A stretch of 64,000 nucleotides of DNA from Lamellibrachia columna (Eukaryota > Annelida > Polychaeta > Sabellida > Siboglinidae). Shown one piece after another: positions 24,865 through 37,339 of this stretch. The stretch spans positions 18,505,894 through 18,569,893 of the forward strand of contig OY759263.1 of NCBI GenBank assembly GCA_963662155.1, given 5' to 3'. The position numbers and the translations under genes were made by a program. Under the pieces are notes generated by a model that was not told the DNA's origin, did no database searches, and was given only the letters and a program-made list of their open reading frames with translations. Each line of letters begins with the position of its first letter. Position 1 is the stretch's first letter.

Positions 24865-26185
24865 TTAAAGGGAAACCAGAGTCATGGTTTTGGCCCTCTG
24901 CACTTTTAAGAGTCGATAAAACATAATCATTTGCAACTAGAATTAAGAATATAGCGACAGTGGTTTACCAAGTAAATCTTGTTGAACAATATTCGTTCGC
25001 CAATAGGGAACATAAGTCTCATGACCTAGGTTTAGCTCTGGAGTCCACTGGTGACCTCGACTGTTTTGATGCCTGTATAAGGAATAGGATTATATTTTGT
25101 TTTTGTGCGTATTCACAGAACTGACACCAAAGGGTGTAAATTTGTCTGGTTTCAGACCGATGAAAAGATGTTAAAGGTGTGTGAGAAGCTTTGTATATAA
25201 GAATGTTCACTGTAATCATTTGAGAGTTGTTTACACTGGATACCATGTATTATCGCTCGCGCACTGCCGGCATACCAAAATCTGTATGCATAGCAAATCT
25301 GTTTACTTTATTCAAAACAGTCCATTTGGAGGAATGAGCTTTGTGGGCTTATGTGCATTGAGACACATTGTTAGGCATAAATATTTTAGATTTTTCGACT
25401 GAGCCCACACATCTAAATGAGCAGTTTTAGTGATAATCTGTAGTATGTTTTTAATATCTGAAGCGAGATCTAATATTTAAATAATTATTTCAGGGACAAT
25501 TAATTGGGAAATTACATTTTTGACTCTTCAAGGTTGTCTGACACAGTTGTTCCTTCTGATCAACAAACAATTGTGATTGGAATTGTTACAGATGGAGACC
25601 ACCATTATTAGATTCCACAGTATGTTACAGTGGGTTACGCACACCTTTAACATCTTTTCATCAGTCTGAAACCAGACAAATCTATACCATTTGGTGTCAG
25701 TTCTGTGAGTACACCCAAAAACAAAATATAATCCTATTCCTTACACAGGCATAAAAACAACCGACGTCGCCAGTGGACTCCAGAGCTAAAACTAGGTCAC
25801 GAGACGTACGTTCCTTATTGAATGTATATTTTTAGCACCTACTCTTATATAGGATATATAGCCATGCTGTTTGCATCGAAACTCAACTTAACATATTTTT
25901 TATATAATCCCCTTTCTGACAAAACACCCGTTTGAAAGAGACTGCGTTGGTCACGCGGTAGTCTAGGCAACCTGATTTCGTAGAACTAGGCAGGCGTTTA
26001 TCGGTCGCGCCGGATAACATGTCAGCCCTCAGTTAACCGGACAATTAACCAGAATACCCCCACTTTCAGAACACATTCTGAGTATACTATTGGCGTGACA
26101 TTCTTGATTTTAGTTGCACGTGGTTAGTTTTTATTGACTGTTTATGTGTATAGGCCCAAAACCACGACTTTTGTTTCGCTTTGAG
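24865..26185. mobile_element. Long inverted-repeat (foldback) element, no ORF recognised
   Basis: The stretch at about 25001-25190 ('caatagggaaca...ctcatgacctag...ctggagtccactgg...gatgaaaagatgttaaaggtgtg') recurs as reverse complement at about 25640-25830. Outer parts also pair: 'gagtcatggttttgg' near 24875 with 'ccaaaaccacgactt' near 26157, and 'tttgcaactagaattaagaata' with its partner near 26095-26118. The right arm holds about 200 bases absent from the left. The outer ends are approximate and I found no certain target duplication. Confidence 0.7.
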
Positions 26186-27349
26186 ATGCGTTTTGAATAG
26201 ACGACTGCACCTCACCATCTACCGCTTCATGAAACGTAATATTAACAACTTCGGAGGTAACTACCAAGGAACTGAGCAGCGTTTGTAAATAGCTTTCTTT
26301 GTCGTGTTCATTTTTCAGCTGCTGGGAGTTGAAAGTAAAGAAGTACGCGGACGATCAATGAGCCGAACCGTTTCTGTATTATTTCGCTACTAGGACTGCT
26401 ACGGCGCACAGACGAAGTCCTTTTGATTACAAACAAACATTTCCTGTGCATACGTCAACTGCTTCACAGAAATAACACATCTAATGTGTTATCCGAAGAT
26501 TTTAATTTACAAATTAACTGCGCGCAATGCTACGCTTAAGCAAGCGATCAAAGTTGTGCTATTTTGCTTATGCTATCATATATAAAGATGCGTGCATGCA
26601 TTTGTTTTGTCGTGTTTTCCACCTTACGTGCGAATACACCAATCTTTCCATTGTCAATCTCTTGGTTACCGGTAACTATTAGTGAATTTGCCAATTTTAT
26701 ATTATGAACAGGGACGCTGCCAGTTGTTGTAGGCCCCACAGGAATCGGATAATTCGCGAATGTCACCATGATGAAATTGCCGATCTTTCCATTGTGAACC
26801 CGCAAATTAGCAAGACATTCAATTCTGAAAAACATTACACTGGTCAATTTGAAAACGACAGCGCCAACAATTAATCCTCAAAAGTCGGACAGGTGTTTCT
26901 GCATGGATGAATTCAGCTCCACCTTCTTGTCGCATTTGTCAATACCTCTAAAGACCGATCTGGTGATTAGAATATGTACCACGCAAGCTTACCTTGTCAA
27001 TGCTATCGCTTATCCATTTGGGTAATTTGCTTTGTCACTAAACGTGTACTCTCGATCAGTATCAATTATTTGAACTCTCGATCAGCAATTATTGCTGAAT
27101 ATTATAATCTCGCGCAAATGAAGCCTATTTTATTATTGCTTTGTAGCATTTGCTTAATGTCAAATGTAACTTTATTACAAGCTATAATAAAATTTCAAGA
27201 TTTTCAGTGAAAACGTTATATCGGAGAACTGTGGCAACGGTGCACCAATCTGTTCTGTAAATGTACAACGCGTTTTCTTTTTTCAGAACAAACACTGCAT
27301 TACTTCGTGGAACTTATTATTAATACGTACGCAATCGGGCACACACACA

Positions 27350-27385
<36 letters not shown>

Positions 27386-27399
27386 CACCCACACCCCCA

Positions 27400-27455
<56 letters not shown>

Positions 27456-27479
27456 CACCCACACCCCCACGCACGCACG

Positions 27480-27543
<64 letters not shown>

Positions 27544-27706
27544 ACACCCACACGCACACGCACACGCACACACGCACACACGCACCCACGCACCCACGCA
27601 CGCACACACGCACACACGCTCACACGCACACACGCACACTCGCACACACGCACACACGCACTCACGCACGCACTCGCTCGCACGCACGCACGCACGCACT
27701 CACGCA

Positions 27707-27745
<39 letters not shown>

Positions 27746-30614
27746 ACTTCCAATTTGATTTGACCGTCGCAATAGTTGTTGAACCTATTCGAAAATGGAA
27801 TCGCGGCAACTAATGTCGTGTAATGTCGTGTAATGTCGTGTAATGTCGTGTAATGTGCGCGGGTCAATGTACGCTGGTAAGCAAGTAAACAAAAATCAGT
27901 CCCGTGAACGGGCCAGTGACAACGCAGCATTTTCTGAAGTGATCGCTTCTAAACTAAACTGCAAGATAGCAGAGTCGCTGGATTAACACAAAGAGGCTAC
28001 ATTTATAGATAGCCCTACGTGACAGGAGAGGCCGGTTCTATGTGAGAACGTTTCTGTAATTCAAAAGGGTGTTCTCATCGAAACAAACGATTCACCGCAT
28101 TGAGTGAGATGGCTGAGTTGTTCAGTACATCCAGTACGGGCAACCAGGAGCCGCGCGGTCACCCAAGGGAAACGTTTAAATTGTACACCACGAAACTATG
28201 TTAGCATGTCTTTATTGTGTTCATATTATAGATATGTGTTACTTACTGGAAAATTATTTTCAGCCAAATACAAAATAGCTGGGTTGCATTTAAAAAATAG
28301 CAAGAGTACCCAAAACAACTGTCTCGCCTGGGACAGGATTGCCACGTGCTTGGGACAATACGGTTCGCGACTCTCTCCCCCTGTTGTCAGTTCGTCATGC
28401 TTAGTCGCCCTGGCAGTGCACGCTAAAACCAGTTCAGGTAGTGGCTACCCAACCATGATATTGTGCTCTCTTGACTGAAGAACAGAACCAAGATACGCCT
28501 GGACGATTCTGGTCGAGCGCAGTAATAAGATTAACATTAAGATTAACATTAAGATTAACATTAAGCCTCAAGAACTAGCTATGCCTTTAAACACTAAAAT
28601 ATAAAATTAACATGGACGAAATATTGCGTGAAAAAAACATGTATACATCATACAAATAGCATGAAACTACATCAGGCTGTTATAGTTGTTAAGTTGAAAT
28701 TGGAGTTAACATAATAAACCATACCTTGCAATTCATAAAATAAACATCATTTTCCTTTACTCATTCTGGTGAAATGTTGTAAAATTAAAGTGTTCCATGT
28801 ATATATTTGCATATTGATGGTGTGGGGTGGTGTATTAATGTTGACTGTTATTGCAAAATTACAACAAATGACTCTTTCACACGGTCAATTAGTTGTCAAA
28901 CTGATCGGACGACAACGTGTGTTGCCCGATCAAACGGGCTTTAATAAGTTATCGTACTCAATATAGCCGGCATCTAAAAGCGTTTAGTACAGAAGAAAAA
29001 GTACAAAAAAATGACCCGATCTCGGCGGTGCGCACAAGTTGAAGAACATTTTTGTCGTACAATGTGCGCCGAACCAGTCGCGCAACAACGGAAAAGAAGA
29101 TCGATGTTAATCGTATCGCGCGACACGCAATACAAGTTTAACAATGTACGCTTAGCATTAGAAAGTGATAATATATCAATAAATGCACACTACACATCGC
29201 ACACGAGCAAGGTGTAGATCTACGCTCGCTTTTTCTTGCGCATTGCTGGTTACGAAACCTACTCACTATTGCAAGCTGCCATTATCTGCTCGTTTTTGTC
29301 TGCTACGCCGTAACGAATGCTTTGCTTTGCTGTACTTTCGTTGATCATTAATGTCGAAATGCAGTCGCATATAGGCCTATGCATGATGAACTGAACATGT
29401 ATCGACTGCCCTTCACACGTCGTCTTGTTTGACCGACATTTTCTTATGTCTTTGTCTGCCGACTTTTTTAAAGCCATGTCTGAGAAACCTACTCTGTATT
29501 CTTCATGGCGTATTCTGGGGTTAAACACGTATCATCTGGACGACGTTCCGTTGCTTGGAGAAAGGGAAAGGCCTGCTTTTTACATAGTCTTAGCCTAGCA
29601 TAGCTTAATTAACAGTCCCTATGTGTAAACACCAATACACAATGTCAGAAACCATGAAGTGGATGGCACTTGACAATATATGTCGCTATTATGGAATGCA
29701 ATTTGCTGATCTAGTTTATTGTCGGGAACCAAGACGAGACACTGGGGTTCTACTTAAAAAAACAAGACGAGACACTGGGGTTCTACTTAAAAAAACAATA
29801 ACGTCAATCGTGCTGCGAATATGTTCTTATTTGTAAATGTTGTCATGGACCCTGCTTTGTTTTCTTTTTCAAATAACTCCTATTAATAATACAATTCCTG
29901 CCTTTTACCAGCCACTAACAATATCCTGCTTTTAAAGCTTTTCTCCATTTTTGCCTTGTCAGGATGTTACAAAAATCACATTACATGGCTACATTTTCTA
30001 TAAAAGTGACTGCAGAATGCAAAAATGTCATCCTTGAGATTTTTCATTTTAAAATTATTTCGTATTTGCTCCAGTCCTTCATTTATATCATCTCCTTCCT
30101 CCTGATTCTTGGCTCCACTGAGATTAATGAAAGGTTAACGACCGATTAAATGATGAGAGGATGGATGAAGTGTGCGTGGAATGGACTACAGGATGACATA
30201 TACTTGATAACTGACATTTTGAAGCTGTGCTGCAAAACGTTTTCTTATTTGGATCTGTGGAAGAAACCGCTGACATTGGGTTAGTAAATGAACATATAGA
30301 AACATATAAAACACAGTTTGCATCAGCTACGTTTAATGCAACATGCTTTACTATGTTTGTATTAAACGAAAATGGAAATGAAATGTGTGAGTATATTGTT
30401 AAGTATACCATTATTAGTAAATGTAGTTTTATTATGATGCGTAGAACTATAATATTCTTTTATTAAATATGTGTTTATATTGTCTTGGTAATCACATTGT
30501 TTAAACGGTTAATCAAATCATGTTATCGTAATTCGCTATTCGTCATATTAGTAATACCACACAATGTATGTAATGGTTCCGACCTGTCTTACTGTAATTA
30601 TTGTGCCATTTCAG
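26186..30614. other. B2-C2 intron, no recognised exon
   Basis: I searched for Cys-patterned phase-1 exons and found none. Contents: a 10-base 'taatgtcgtg' array (27812-27856), a 12-base 'attaagattaac' array (28522-28564), and a duplicated 31-base 'aagacgagacactggggttc' unit (29732-29795). Short open frames at 28104, 29259 (minus) and 30124 (minus) show no family motif. Confidence 0.5.
27338..27742. repeat. CA / CGCA microsatellite
   Basis: About 400 bases of cacg, cacc and ca units. Confidence 0.97.
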
Positions 30615-30644
30615 GTAATGCAGACTCGTTGCTATCTGTTTCAG

Positions 30645-30689
30645 GTAAGGAGTGCGTTCCGATGTTGCAAGCAGACTCTCCTACGGCAG
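30645..30689 (+). CDS. Linker mini-exon C2
   Basis: 45-base exon, acceptor 'tatctgtttcag', donor 'ggcag|gtaagc', phase 1/1, encoding KECVPMLQADSPTA. It holds one Cys followed by Ser/Thr/Pro, as in C1. An alternative acceptor 30 bases upstream ('gccatttcag', exon start 30615) is in the same frame and would add NADSLLSVSG. Both AGs are followed by GTAA, so each can also be read as a donor. Confidence 0.6.
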
Positions 30690-30835
30690 GTAAGCTTTCT
30701 TGCACAACTCTCCTACGGCAGGTAAGCTTTCTTACACAACTCTCCTACGGCAGGTAAGCTTTCTTACACAACTCTCCTACGGCAGGTAAGCTTTCTTACA
30801 CAACTCTCCTACGGCAGGTAAGCTTTCTTACACAA
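30676..30835. repeat. 32-base repeat of an exon end plus its donor, 5 copies
   Basis: Unit 'ctctcctacggcag' + 'gtaagctttcttacacaa'. The first copy is the real 3' end of exon C2 and its donor; four more intact copies follow in the intron. Each copy is CAG|GTAAGC preceded by a pyrimidine-rich run. Confidence 0.96.
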
Positions 30836-30892
30836 CTCGTAGATACACGAAACAATACAAGAACCTAATAATAGGCTCTGTCTTGGAACTAT

Positions 30893-30910
30893 TATATATA
30901 TATATATATA

Positions 30911-30983
<73 letters not shown>
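30893..30983. repeat. (AT)n microsatellite
   Basis: AT run with a few 'tatgta' interruptions. Confidence 0.95.
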
Positions 30984-30986
<3 letters not shown>

Positions 30987-31191
30987 GTTAGCCGCTTTAA
31001 ATTACCCCAATTGTTGCAAAGACAACAGCATAATTGTTGTTGTTAATTATTTAGGTTAGCATATGCACAATGTATGGCAGCTACATCGATTAATTATAAG
31101 GACGATTTTTTTTTTTGTAGTAGCAAAATTCTTATTACAATCAATAAATGAGGTAATGATACATGACGTGCGACTCACTTGATGACGTCGT

Positions 31192-31608
31192 AGACGTAAC
31201 GTAGTGGCCTGACAACATAACGTCGTAGACGTAGTGGCCTGACAACATAACGTCGTATGCGTAATTGCCTGACAACATAACGTCGTAGACGTAGTGGCCT
31301 GACAACATGGCGTCGTAGACGTAGTGGCCTGACAACATAGCGTCGTAGACGTAGTGGCCTAACAACATAACGTCGTAGACGTAGTGGCCTGACAACATAA
31401 CGTCGTAGACGTAGTGGCCTGACAACATAGCGTCGTAGACGTAGTGGCCTGACAACATAGCGTCGTAGACGTAGTGGCCTAACAACATAGCGTCGTAGAC
31501 GTAGTGGCCTGACAACATAACGTCGTAGACGTAGTGGCCCGACAACATAACGTCGTAGACGTAGTGGCCTGACAATATAACGTCGTAAACGCAGTGGCCT
31601 GACAACAT
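31192..31608. repeat. 30-base minisatellite, about 14 copies
   Basis: Unit 'cgtcgtagacgtagtggcct' + 'gacaacataa', with a/g changes at the end of the unit and one shortened first copy. Confidence 0.96.
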
Positions 31609-31906
31609 AAGCGCTAGGGTTTTTTGGCAGCTTTGCGAAAGATCTTTCGATGAGACATTCTTGAAACACGTAAGACACAAGAACGAAATCACACATGCGC
31701 GTACACTCACGCGCGTTCCCGCACGCATGTACGCACGCACACACATAAATAAACACACACACCGACCTTCTGAACGATACACACAATTCAATCATAGATG
31801 CTAGTCAGCAATTTGTACGTGTAATGCATTTTCGGCTACCATATTGTTCAAAATGTCGTCTCACGCGAGCTTTAAAGTAATCTGTTAATTTTACGGAATA
31901 TTGCAG

Positions 31907-32035
31907 ATGCGGACGAATGCCTCGAGAATCCGGATGTTTGTTCGGCGCATGCGCTGTGTGAGAACTTCCTGGGCTCGTACACGTGTCACTGCATGCTTGG
32001 TTATGAGTGGGATAAACAGACGAAGCAATGCGTCG
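31907..32035 (+). CDS. EGF-like exon D2 (calcium-binding)
   Basis: 129 bases, acceptor 'atattgcag', donor 'gtcg|gtaagt', phase 1/1. cbEGF domain DADEC (if the preceding base is G) ... CENFLGSYTC ... LGYEWDKQTKQC. The GYEWD ending identifies it as the partner of D1. Confidence 0.92.
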
Positions 32036-32165
32036 GTAAGTCCGTCTGTCAATATCTCATTCCCTCTCCATCTCCCTCTGTCTCTCTACCTCTCCCTCGC
32101 CTCTCTCTTTCTGTCTCTCTCCCTCGTCTCCCTCCCTCCTCCCGTCCCGTATAGCTCCCTCTCTA

Positions 32166-32172
<7 letters not shown>

Positions 32173-32238
<66 letters not shown>
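32173..32238. repeat. (CA)n microsatellite upstream of an exon
   Basis: Pure CA run ending about 50 bases before the acceptor of exon E2. Confidence 0.96.
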
Positions 32239-32242
<4 letters not shown>

Positions 32243-32289
32243 TAATGATTTCATTTCCAACAGTACCCGTAATGCTATGATGCCTACAG

Positions 32290-32415
32290 ATGTCAACGAG
32301 TGTCTGAGGGGACGTAGCGACTGCATGCCATTCCTAGCAATGTGCACGAACACCGAAGGCTGGTACACGTGCGACTGCATTCCACCACTCGTTGGTAACG
32401 GGCGCTACTGCGAAG
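32290..32415 (+). CDS. EGF-like exon E2 (calcium-binding)
   Basis: 126 bases, acceptor 'tgcctacag', donor 'gaag|gtaata', phase 1/1. cbEGF domain DVNECLRGRSDC, then MPFLAMCTNTEGWYTC, ending LVGNGRYC. It lines up with E1 by the extended loop before the third cysteine and by the same place in the block. Confidence 0.92.
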
Positions 32416-32494
32416 GTAATATGTCAGAAGCCGTACAACGAATTCCTGATGTTAATTACTTGTCTTGTTTAAAACTTGTTTTGTTTATTGCTCG

Positions 32495-32659
<165 letters not shown>

Positions 32660-33041
32660 CGCTATGACCCGGTTGTGTTTGTTGTTGTTGTTGTTTTCTT
32701 CTTCTTCTTCTTCACCCTTTTGGTTTTTTTTGTACATCTTATATCCAAGCGTGTTATCTGATACCGCCCTCTTAAAATCAAATCTCGGAGATGGATGATG
32801 ATGATGATGTTGATGATGATGAGCATGATGATACAAACAAATAGTAACTTATCTTAACAAATGACCCACACTCAATTCACTTCAGAAGAAACATAATACT
32901 GTCTATTTGGTTAAATAATGTTATTATCAGTATTGTGATTTCCTCTGTCTTTTGCTGACGTCAGCAAAACGATTACTTCATCTACCAAACGTCATCAACG
33001 GTACTGTATGTGCTGACTATTTGATGTCGCTGATGTTTCAG

Positions 33042-33167
33042 TCCCATCGATGCCCGGATGCCGTAACCCGTGTCCTGTCGGCAAGGTCTGCAGCGTGTCA
33101 GTGACTGGCTCGGCGTCCTGTGTCTGCCAGAACGGTTTCAAGAAAAACTTGGCGGGAGATTGCACCG
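33042..33167 (+). CDS. EGF-like exon F2
   Basis: 126 bases, acceptor 'tgatgtttcag', donor 'accg|gtgtgt', phase 1/1. Non-calcium EGF: PGCRNPCPVGKVC, a loop without the N-T-x-G motif, SCVCQNGFKKNLAGDC. It pairs with F1 in type and position but uses a normal GT donor. Confidence 0.88.
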
Positions 33168-33214
33168 GTGTGTGGCTGGCTCGTGGAAATAGAGGGGTTT
33201 GGAGTGGATGCTGG

Positions 33215-34100
33215 ATCGGTGTCAGAATGGGTAGTGGGTGTCAGAATGGGTAGTGGGTGTCAGAATGGGGAGTGGGTGTCAGAATGGGTAGTGGGTGGCA
33301 GATTGGGCAGTGGGTGTCAGAATGAGGTGTGTGTGTCAGAATGGGGAGTGGATGTCAGAATGGGGAGTGGGTGTCAAAATGCGGAGTGGGTGTCTAGATG
33401 AGGAGTGAGTGTCCGGTTTGGGAGTGGGTGTCAGAATCGGGAGTGGGTGTCAGAATTATGAATGGGGTGTCAGAATCGGTAGTGGGTGTCTGGATGGGGA
33501 GTGGGTGTCTAGATGGGGAGTGGGTGTCTGGATGGGGAGTGGGTATCCGGTTTGGGAGTGGGTGCCAGAATCGGGAGTGGGTGTCAGAATTATGAATGGG
33601 TGTAAGAATGGAGAGTGGGTGTCTGGATGGGGAGTGGGTGTACGGTTTCGGAGTGGGTGTCAGAATGGGGAGTGGGTGTCAGAATCGGGAGTGCATGTCA
33701 GAATGAGAAATGGGCGTCAGAATGGGGAGTGGGTGTCAAAATGGGGAGGGGTGTATAGATGTGGAGTGGGTGTCTGGATGGGGAATGGGTGTCAGAATGG
33801 GGAGTGGGTGTCTAGATGGGGAGTGGGTGTCTGGATGAGGAGTGGGTGTCTGGATGAGGAGTGGGTGTCCGGTTTGGGAGTGGGTGTCAGAATGGGGAGT
33901 GGGTATCAGAATCGGCAGTGTGTGTCAGAATGAGGAATGGGTGTCAGAATTGGGAGTGGGTGTCAAAATGGGGAGTGGTTGTCTAGATGGGGAGTGGGTG
34001 TCTGGATGGGGAGTGGGTGTCTGGATGGGGAGTGGGTGTCTGAATGGGAATGGGTGTCAGAATGGGGAGTGGATGTCTGGATGGGAGCGTGTGTCTGGAT
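33215..34100. repeat. About 19-base minisatellite, roughly 45 copies
   Basis: Variants of 'gtgtcagaatggggagtgg', with 'gtctggatgg' and 'gtccggtttgg' sub-types in a higher-order order. It starts about 50 bases after the donor of exon F2. Long Gly/Trp/Ser-rich open frames here are artefacts. Confidence 0.96.
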
Positions 34101-34538
34101 CGGTGTCCTAGTGAGTGTTCAAACACTTTGTAAGTGTTAGTTTATTCACATGTTACCGACTAGTCAACGACCGGGTGTCAATCGCACGACAGGAACACAA
34201 GAAGTCACCGAATAAGCCTCGCGAGACTTCATTTCATTCCACTATGAAATTTTCGAAATATATGACAATAGCTAATTCATGGCCGACTCTGCTATGAGCA
34301 TAAGTATATAATTGGCATTGTGGTTATATAAATAGTTCGTTTAATGAGGCATGAAATGTGTCTTTAAATGCAGATGTTGACATATGTTAATCATCAGGCA
34401 TAGACATTTACACGTGCATATACTTTTTATAGCATAGCAGCACCTTCAGCTAGATCCCTGAATTGCAACATGATTAATGAGAGACCATGTGATGCAGCAA
34501 TGTTATCATATAGAGACATGACGGGGTTACTGTTACAG

Positions 34539-34655
34539 ACGTGTACGAGTGTGCAATCATTGGTTGCCACCTTAATGCTGAATGCACGGAACTGCAGCCC
34601 GGCTTCAAATGCATCTGCAATGCTGGTTACGAAGGCAACGGTATATTTTGTCAAG
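34539..34655 (+). CDS. EGF-like exon A3
   Basis: 117 bases, acceptor 'ctgttacag', donor 'caag|gtaaat', phase 1/1. EGF domain DVYEC (the third ligand Asp/Asn replaced by Tyr, so calcium binding is less sure) ... LQPGFKC ... YEGNGIFCQG. Same length and ending as A1. It opens the third, partial block. Confidence 0.9.
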
Positions 34656-35035
34656 GTAAATAGGTGCAGTGACATATTTCTTTGTACATCTTCTTCCAGC
34701 TGTGTAACGTGCAACGTACCTAAAGTGAATATGCGATGTGTGCGTTTGCATGTTTTTTTGCATGTTTTTATGCTAAATACACAGTTTTCGTTATATGTGT
34801 CTCTGCAATTCACGCAAGACTTTCTGTGGATGCTATTTTTGCCTTTAGGAATATCGTCCCATCAGATGTATCGAAACACCTGGATGTGATTTTCACAGCA
34901 GGCAGTGTAAACAAACACACGGTAGCTTTGTCAGAGAAGCGTTTCTTTATCTCACCAGTTTGACTGCAGTTAGTATGTTCAAGCTAGTGTAGCATATGTT
35001 GCAACTTGCTTTCATGACGACATTTCTGCGCTGCG

Positions 35036-35690
35036 TAATAATAATAATACCGGTTCTTCATATAACGCTTTTTAGGTAAATCACTACCAATCAAAGCGCT
35101 TCACACAATGAAACTACGTGTGGACTAAATGCTCAATATATTCAATAAATTAAATTAAATTAAGCTAAAACATAAAATGTTTAATTTTTATTTATTATTT
35201 AATTTATTATTATTTTTATTTAATTTAAATAAAAACAATGAAATTAATAACCAATGCTGTAAAATAGAAAGTATTGTCACTTCTATGCGAAAAGAAGTGT
35301 TTGTATCAAGAGAGGTAATGCAGGCGAAATAGGTGTGTTTTAAGTTTTTTTTTCGAAAAGCCATTAATGTTCCTGCAGATCGCATACATTTCGGCAGGTT
35401 ATTCCACATTCGTGGGCCTGTCACTGCAACATTCCTCTGTCCTGTCGTTTTCTTCGACATTGTCACTTTGAGGAGTGTGGTGTCACATGCTGATCGTAAA
35501 ACGCGTGTGGGCGCGTAGCACACTGCCGCACAGTTGAGGTCGTCCGTGGCTAAGCCATGCGTGATCTTGAAAATGTACGTGCATATCTGGAATGCGTACA
35601 CATTAAGCATTGTATTAATATATATTTCTTTGGTGACTTGCAAGACAATACTTGTCGAAGCAAAGCTTTTAGTTTGAATGTTTTGTCATC
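35036..35690 (-). mobile_element. CR1/L2-like LINE 3' fragment
   Basis: Minus strand: IFKITHGLATDDLN, TRVLRSACDTTLL, then RNVAVTGPRMWNNLPKCMR and FRKKNLKHTYF, the C-terminal tail typical of LINE reverse transcriptases. Next to an (AAT)n tail at about 35036 is a 3'-UTR with 'aacgctttttagg' and 'caaagcgcttcacac'. It is antisense in the A3-B3 intron, 381 bases after exon A3. Confidence 0.8.
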
Positions 35691-35992
35691 TTGAAAAAAA
35701 CATTATTATCTTATCTGCTCCGCAAGGAAGTCGTTCGTCGTTCGTCGTTCGTAGATTTCTGGCAACTATTTACGCAATCAAAATGCACTTCCGGTGCAGC
35801 CATTGCGTCCTTTATAATACTAATAATAATAATGTCGTTTCTTGGTATAGCACTATATCTTGATATAGCAACGCTTCACAGTTGAGCAAATAAAACATGA
35901 AAGTGCCCTTATATATCAATACACATCCTCGTTGGGAAGAAATAATGTTGAGAAGACACAGCAACGAGTACACGACTCGTACGTCGTTGTAG

Positions 35993-36127
35993 ACGTCAAC
36001 GAATGTGCCCGCGGTTTGCACGACTGCGACGACAGCGCCATCTGTAAGAACACCCTGGGGTCATACAGGTGCACCTGTCGCAGCGGCTACCTGGGTGACG
36101 GCAGAACATGCGTCCGCACTTGTCTAG
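35993..36127 (+). CDS. EGF-like exon B3 (calcium-binding)
   Basis: 135 bases, acceptor 'gtcgttgtag', donor 'ctag|gtgggt', phase 1/1. cbEGF domain [12 protein letters not shown] ... [10 protein letters not shown] ... GYLGDGRTC, then the tail VRTCL. The GDG ending and the extra tail Cys align it with B1 and B2. Confidence 0.92.
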   Translation, partial: TSTNVPAVCTTATTAPSVRTPWGHTGAPVAAATWVTAEHASALV

Positions 36128-36439
36128 GTGGGTACCACCCCTTTCTAGGGTACGTGTGCCATGACGGAATAATATTTTGAGAATTTTAGAAAATGCACCA
36201 TGGAATTTAGACAATTTATTCCCGTAGTAGGCATTTTGATGTTCCAATTTGGTTATTTACGTCTATGCACACCGAAAACATATGGGGACATAAATCTTAA
36301 AAAACTCGATTTATGCGCCGTTATGGGAAAACTACAAAGCAATTTTACTCAATTTAAATATAATTACTTTGTGTGAAATTAATTAATTCCACACAACTAT
36401 ATAACTATGTTATCCGCCTGTGGCGTATCTAGAATCACA

Positions 36440-36572
36440 CAAGAGGGGCAAAGAAGGGGTAAGTGGGTCATGGGGGCAAAGGAGGGGTAAGTGGGTCATG
36501 TGGGCAAAGAATGGGTAAGTGGGTCATGGGGGCAAAGAATGGGTAAGTGGGTCATGGGGGCAAAGGGGAGGC
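36440..36572. repeat. 28-base repeat, about 4 copies, each with a donor-like site
   Basis: Unit 'gggtaagtgggtcatggggg' + 'caaagaat'. Each copy holds 'GGGTAAGTGGG', a strong donor-like string, about 330 bases after the donor of exon B3. Confidence 0.9.
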
Positions 36573-36819
36573 AAGCTTGGTTACCCATTAGTTTTCCAAG
36601 CTACCTTGTGGCGGTGCATCTAAAAAATCCATGGGGTCATGCCCCAAACTACGCCAGTGCGTCCCATAATCCAAACACCACCTCTTGGGTACTGTTGTAT
36701 CTGACGACGTCTTCTGGGTACCCGCCCAGTTATTCGTGGTGCTGATGCAGTCTCGCTGTATATATATAGTATTTCGTGCAAATCACACAACCGAACCCGT
36801 TGTTGGTTTATTACCGCAG

Positions 36820-36945
36820 TTGCCGCAAGCCCGTGTGACGTCACGCCGTGCGCGAACGGAGGCACGTGTGTTCCGGCGTACGAAACAACTACGAACTTCA
36901 CGTGTGAGTGTGCACGAGGGTACAGCGGCAACACGTGCGAAAACG
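36820..36945 (+). CDS. EGF-like exon G (Delta/Notch-type, non-B-module)
   Basis: 126 bases, acceptor 'ttaccgcag', donor 'aacg|gtaagt', phase 1/1. Encodes SPCDVTPCANGGTC, then FTCECARGYSGNTCEN: the classic C-x-x-x-PC-x-NGG-x-C ... C-x-C-x-x-GY-x-G-x-x-C pattern. It differs from modules A-F and sits alone just before the NIDO exons. An N-F-T sequon lies just before the fourth cysteine. Confidence 0.92.
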
Positions 36946-37339
36946 GTAAGTTAAGGTTACGACTTTCGCTTCATTCCATAGGGGGCGCTACCCAAGCTGT
37001 CAACACTCGTATTGAAGTCGATTAAATCGTAATGTTAAAGCCGCCGCTTCAATTCATTTCGCTCATCGCGAATCAGGTTCGTTCGTGTGTGGATAGCTTA
37101 AGTAATAGGCGCAGTTGGTTGGGTTGACTTTGACAGGTGCCTACGATAGCCTGCGATTTTAAAGTTTGACTTGCTTTATGTTACAGATGTAGTTTTATAG
37201 TGGCGGGTTACACATGACCTTTTTTTGCTCATTTTTTGACGAATTTCGGTTCGGCCTAACAAGAGCTATTTTAACAGTATGTCCGATAATTTCGTCAAAA
37301 CTAAATAAAATAGATAGATGATCCGGTTTCTCGGTTACT

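Noticed and set aside
27284..27330. Possible exon after 'cttttttcag'
   Set aside because: A good acceptor, but the frame runs into the CA repeat without a donor or Cys pattern.
29259..29528. Minus-strand frame of 89 codons
   Set aside because: No family motif, repeats or splice support; probably chance.
33120..34140. Gly/Trp/Ser-rich open frames after exon F2
   Set aside because: They arise from the 19-base minisatellite within an intron; the real exon ends at 33167 in a different context.
34427..34813. Minus-strand open frame of 128 codons
   Set aside because: It lies antisense over exon A3, whose splice sites and EGF pattern are clear.
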